DNA of 64,000 bases from Tribonema minus (Eukaryota > Sar > Xanthophyceae > Tribonematales > Tribonemataceae). The position numbers and the translations under genes are program-made. Each line of letters begins with the position of its first letter. The first letter of the stretch is position 1. Location: contig JAFCMP010000446.1 in assembly GCA_017506865.1 (NCBI GenBank), forward strand, positions 62,001 through 126,000, given 5' to 3'. Below, piece after piece: positions 55,147 through 64,000 of the stretch. The notes beneath the pieces are model-generated. The model saw only the letters and a program-made list of their open reading frames with translations. It did not search any database and was not told the origin of the DNA.

Positions 55147-57937
55147 CTGTCACGACCGCGCAACCGGAGAAAAATGCGGCGCCACGATGTGAGATGGAGC
55201 ACCAAAATGCGGAAGGGTCATGCTCGCATAGTTGATGACTGCAGCAGCGAGAAAACAAAGCTCGAGTCAACAGGAGCTGCACTACGCGTCAACAGCTTGT
55301 AGAATAGCAAGCGACATTTGCGCATGCTTTACATAGCGGGCAAGAGGAGAGTGGAACAAGAGAGAGTAGCAACAACACGAGAGAGTGGCAACAAAAGTTC
55401 GGCAGGCCGCGGCATCACAGAAACAAGAGGATCGCAGTTGCCCTCAGCTCCTCGTTCTCAGCACGTCCGTGAGGATTGTTGATGATGTTCAGAGCGAGAG
55501 ATTGCAACGAGCACCGCATCAGCCTGGGCAAGGTGAACGCTGCCCCGTATTCGGTTTACCACTCCATCAAATATGCGGATGGACATGTGTTACACGCGGC
55601 AGCTCACTTTCTGGCTGACCTTCTGGACCTGACACACCGCCGGACGAGACCTTTCTTTGCTTCAAGCGCCCCGCCCGGTCCAAGGTGTGGGGTTGTGAAG
55701 TTGCTGCATGCTTCTGCTGTGTTCGTCCGGTTATCTTTCCTAGTCCACCTGCTATGCTGCTGCTGCTGCTAGTGCGATGCTGATGCTGCTGTGACTCGGT
55801 TGTTTTGTTGCGACCTGCTTCATCCCTCAAAGACCGTAAGCACGGGAAGGAGGACAGCCTGTTTTTTTTTGTTCATTTTTATTCTCGGAGAAGTTCAACT
55901 TGAAGTGACAGTTCAAGTTGAAGTCGGCCAAATCATAAATCAAAATCAGGTGACCCGCACCTTGCCATATTCTTGCCATTATTCTCGCAAACGCTGCTTG
56001 CTTCAGCCCTGTGCGTGCTGTGGTGATGATTTGTGCATTCAAGGGCGGACAAGCACGGAGGTGTACCAACTCCGCTCGTTAGCACCGAGAGGTGCGGCAG
56101 CGCTCGCGGTGGCGCTGATGGTGGCGAGGGTGCATCAGGCAGCAAGGGGATGGGAGATGCTGGCTGTGAGCAGGAGCTGCGGAGTCGCGTGTGGTGAGGA
56201 TACGGCTTTGGGCAGCAGCAGGGGATATTGGAACATGGGGATACGGATAGCATCAGGGCACGCTGTAGATCGTTTGCTTGAACACGCAAGAAAGAGAACC
56301 TCGGCCAGGCACGTCAGCGGTGTGCTTAGGCAAGGAATCGAGGACCGGGCGCCTCTGGCCCAAATGTATACTAGAGGCATAACCGCGGTCCTCCGGCGTT
56401 TTTGCTCAAGAGATGGAGACATCGGCTACGATAGGTGTGGCTCAGACTGGGTGCCGCTGTGTCTGCCCCCCATGAGTCTAGTACAAGCCTGCAACGCAGG
56501 GCTCTAAGGGCCCGTCCGATTTTAGTTTTTTGCAATCTTATCCAAAGCATCAAGCCCACCTTGGGGCTGCTATAAATACAAGATCATAAGTACCAGCAGG
56601 TGGCACTACCTCCTTGCAGTACGAGTACTGGCAGAGAGTCGCGCCTGGTGCTTGTGTCGGCTGTTTACAGCCTACCTTACATTTGCAGAAACCTATTTGG
56701 CCTGAGACTAGCATCAAGCTCTCACTCGCAGCATCTCACTGTCAATGACCATTGTGGAAGTCGTCAAGACCATGTGGAAGTCATCAAGTATGCTCTGGTA
56801 TCCGCTGTACATAGCGGACTGTCCCGCCCCGCGACAGGCATGAGCTACTTTTCGCAGACAGCGTACATATATGCCATGATTTCCCTCTTCATTGTTGACG
56901 TGAAAGATGCCTGTGACCTTGCGTCATGTGAAAGCTTCGACCTTATTTCAGTGCGTTGCCAACTTCTAAAAACTTTTATTTATACCACATGGTGACAGGT
57001 TTTCGACTAGCTCCAGATACTTCCTGCGCGTATCACCGGCCATATCTCCTGACTGCAAGTAGTGAAAGATGGTGCGGATATGTGATCAGGCCCCAATTAT
57101 ATCATCAAGCACCCCTACCCGTCTTTCAGCCTCGCAGAAGGGCACCCCACCCAGTTTCTTTTGTCTCAACAAAAAGTCGCCCCAGTGGGCTCAAACATGG
57201 ACTATACCACGGTACCACGGTCATGTTCAACCTACAAAGACTCAGGCATTGATGCGGTGTTCAAACTCTGGCATTGATGCGGTCGTCAATGTCATCTGGC
57301 AGGCAGCACGCTTATTTGCCATGGGCAGCGCATATGTTGACGCAAGTGGCTGGATTGCAAGCATAGCAATAGTGCTTGCGGCGTGACAAAATGCTACAAG
57401 CGAGACGACCTTTGATGTTGCCGTCCTCACATTTGAAATGATCATCGCAGTTCACGGTGATTGTCCAAGCCTAAGTGGTGGAGATGACCACAGTGTGAGC
57501 AGGGTTCGCAGGTCAAAGACTGCTTGCTGGCGTGTGCTGCGCAGCATTGCTGTGTGCTTTGCGAAGTACAAGATGCTGTAGAAGAACTGTTGCGTGACCT
57601 CGTACAGACAAGCGTGACGCACTAGCGCCCCACAGCACAACAGCAGCAAAGCACGCGTCTCAAAGGGAAGCCATGGACAATCACAGGCCAAAAGAACACG
57701 TTTACAGTGCTGGCACAAGCAGACAGTGCTTTGCGCCAGCCCCTCAAGACTTCAACAATGCGCCCCCGTTGCATCAACTTCAACACCAGACACACAGACA
57801 TGCGCCACACCAGCACACATGGCGGCGAGCCGCTTCAAACAACGCTCTTCATGACACTCTTGAAGTTCCCACTTGAAGTTCCCCCCCCCCTTCCTCTTTT
57901 CATGGCGAGCACTGCTGTTGATCACAGCAGGTGACGC
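55147..57937. other. intergenic, no gene supported
   Basis: A plus-strand frame at 55791-56507 is long (238 codons) but lacks recognisable motifs. Its second half (about 56090-56507) is the only part with protein-like composition. The inverted words AAGTTCAACTTGAAGTGACAG and AGTTCAAGTTGAAG stand at about 55893-55922. Nothing else is supportable. Confidence 0.35.

Positions 57938-64000
<6,063 letters not shown>

Noticed and set aside
55791-56507. 238-codon plus-strand frame
   Set aside because: No motif and mixed composition. Its length may be chance; I mention it only as an uncalled region.

Overview
The window is nuclear DNA of a eukaryote, most likely a green alga (Chlorophyta). The molybdenum-cofactor gene carries its E domain before its G domain, the plant order and not the gephyrin order, and the NSF gene has the plant-type NRKDM motif. 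Genes are intron-rich with gtgag/gtaag donors and mostly tgcag acceptors, and there are interstitial TTAGGG-type repeats. No bacterial operons, tRNAs, rRNAs or CRISPR arrays are visible.

Layout. 1-6.1 kb: a small membrane-protein gene (minus) head-to-head with an unrecognised three-exon gene (plus) whose second intron holds a TIR element. 6.2-13.2 kb: a non-LTR retrotransposon cluster with one full-length RLE-type LINE, one 5'-truncated copy directly upstream in the same orientation, and short 3' fragments downstream. 15.2-18.4 kb: a single-TM protein (minus) and ARL1 (plus). 19.6-31.4 kb: ribosomal protein eL27 (minus) divergent from a complete 12-exon CNX1 gene (plus). 33.5-36.5 kb: a broken armadillo-repeat gene (minus) divergent from SDH4 (plus). 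37.2-37.9 kb: a decayed PDR/ABCG transporter fragment. 38.7-47.7 kb: an ankyrin-type repeat gene (minus) divergent from a complete 8-exon DNA polymerase epsilon subunit B gene (plus). 49-52 kb: an HNH-like gene (minus) with two hAT-type MITEs in and beside it. 53.8-55.1 kb: an unresolved multi-exon gene. 57.9-64 kb: the 3' two thirds of NSF (minus), running off the right edge.

The most unusual property is that introns are filled with partial tandem copies of the neighbouring exon edge. In eL27, CNX1, POLE2 and NSF, roughly 30-100 bp of exon 3' end plus donor, or acceptor plus exon 5' start, is repeated one to five times inside the adjacent intron, often with intact splice dinucleotides. I call these exon-edge echoes. 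I know of no named system that matches them. They may come from local tandem duplication across splice junctions, and one CNX1 echo is placed so that its use would give an in-frame insertion.

Functionally the genes are unrelated housekeeping loci: translation, Moco synthesis, Golgi trafficking, vesicle fusion, DNA replication and respiratory complex II. Several are arranged as tight divergent pairs about 100-190 bp apart. Exon coordinates below come from reading frame and phase continuity plus family similarity recalled from memory. No alignment or transcript data were available.
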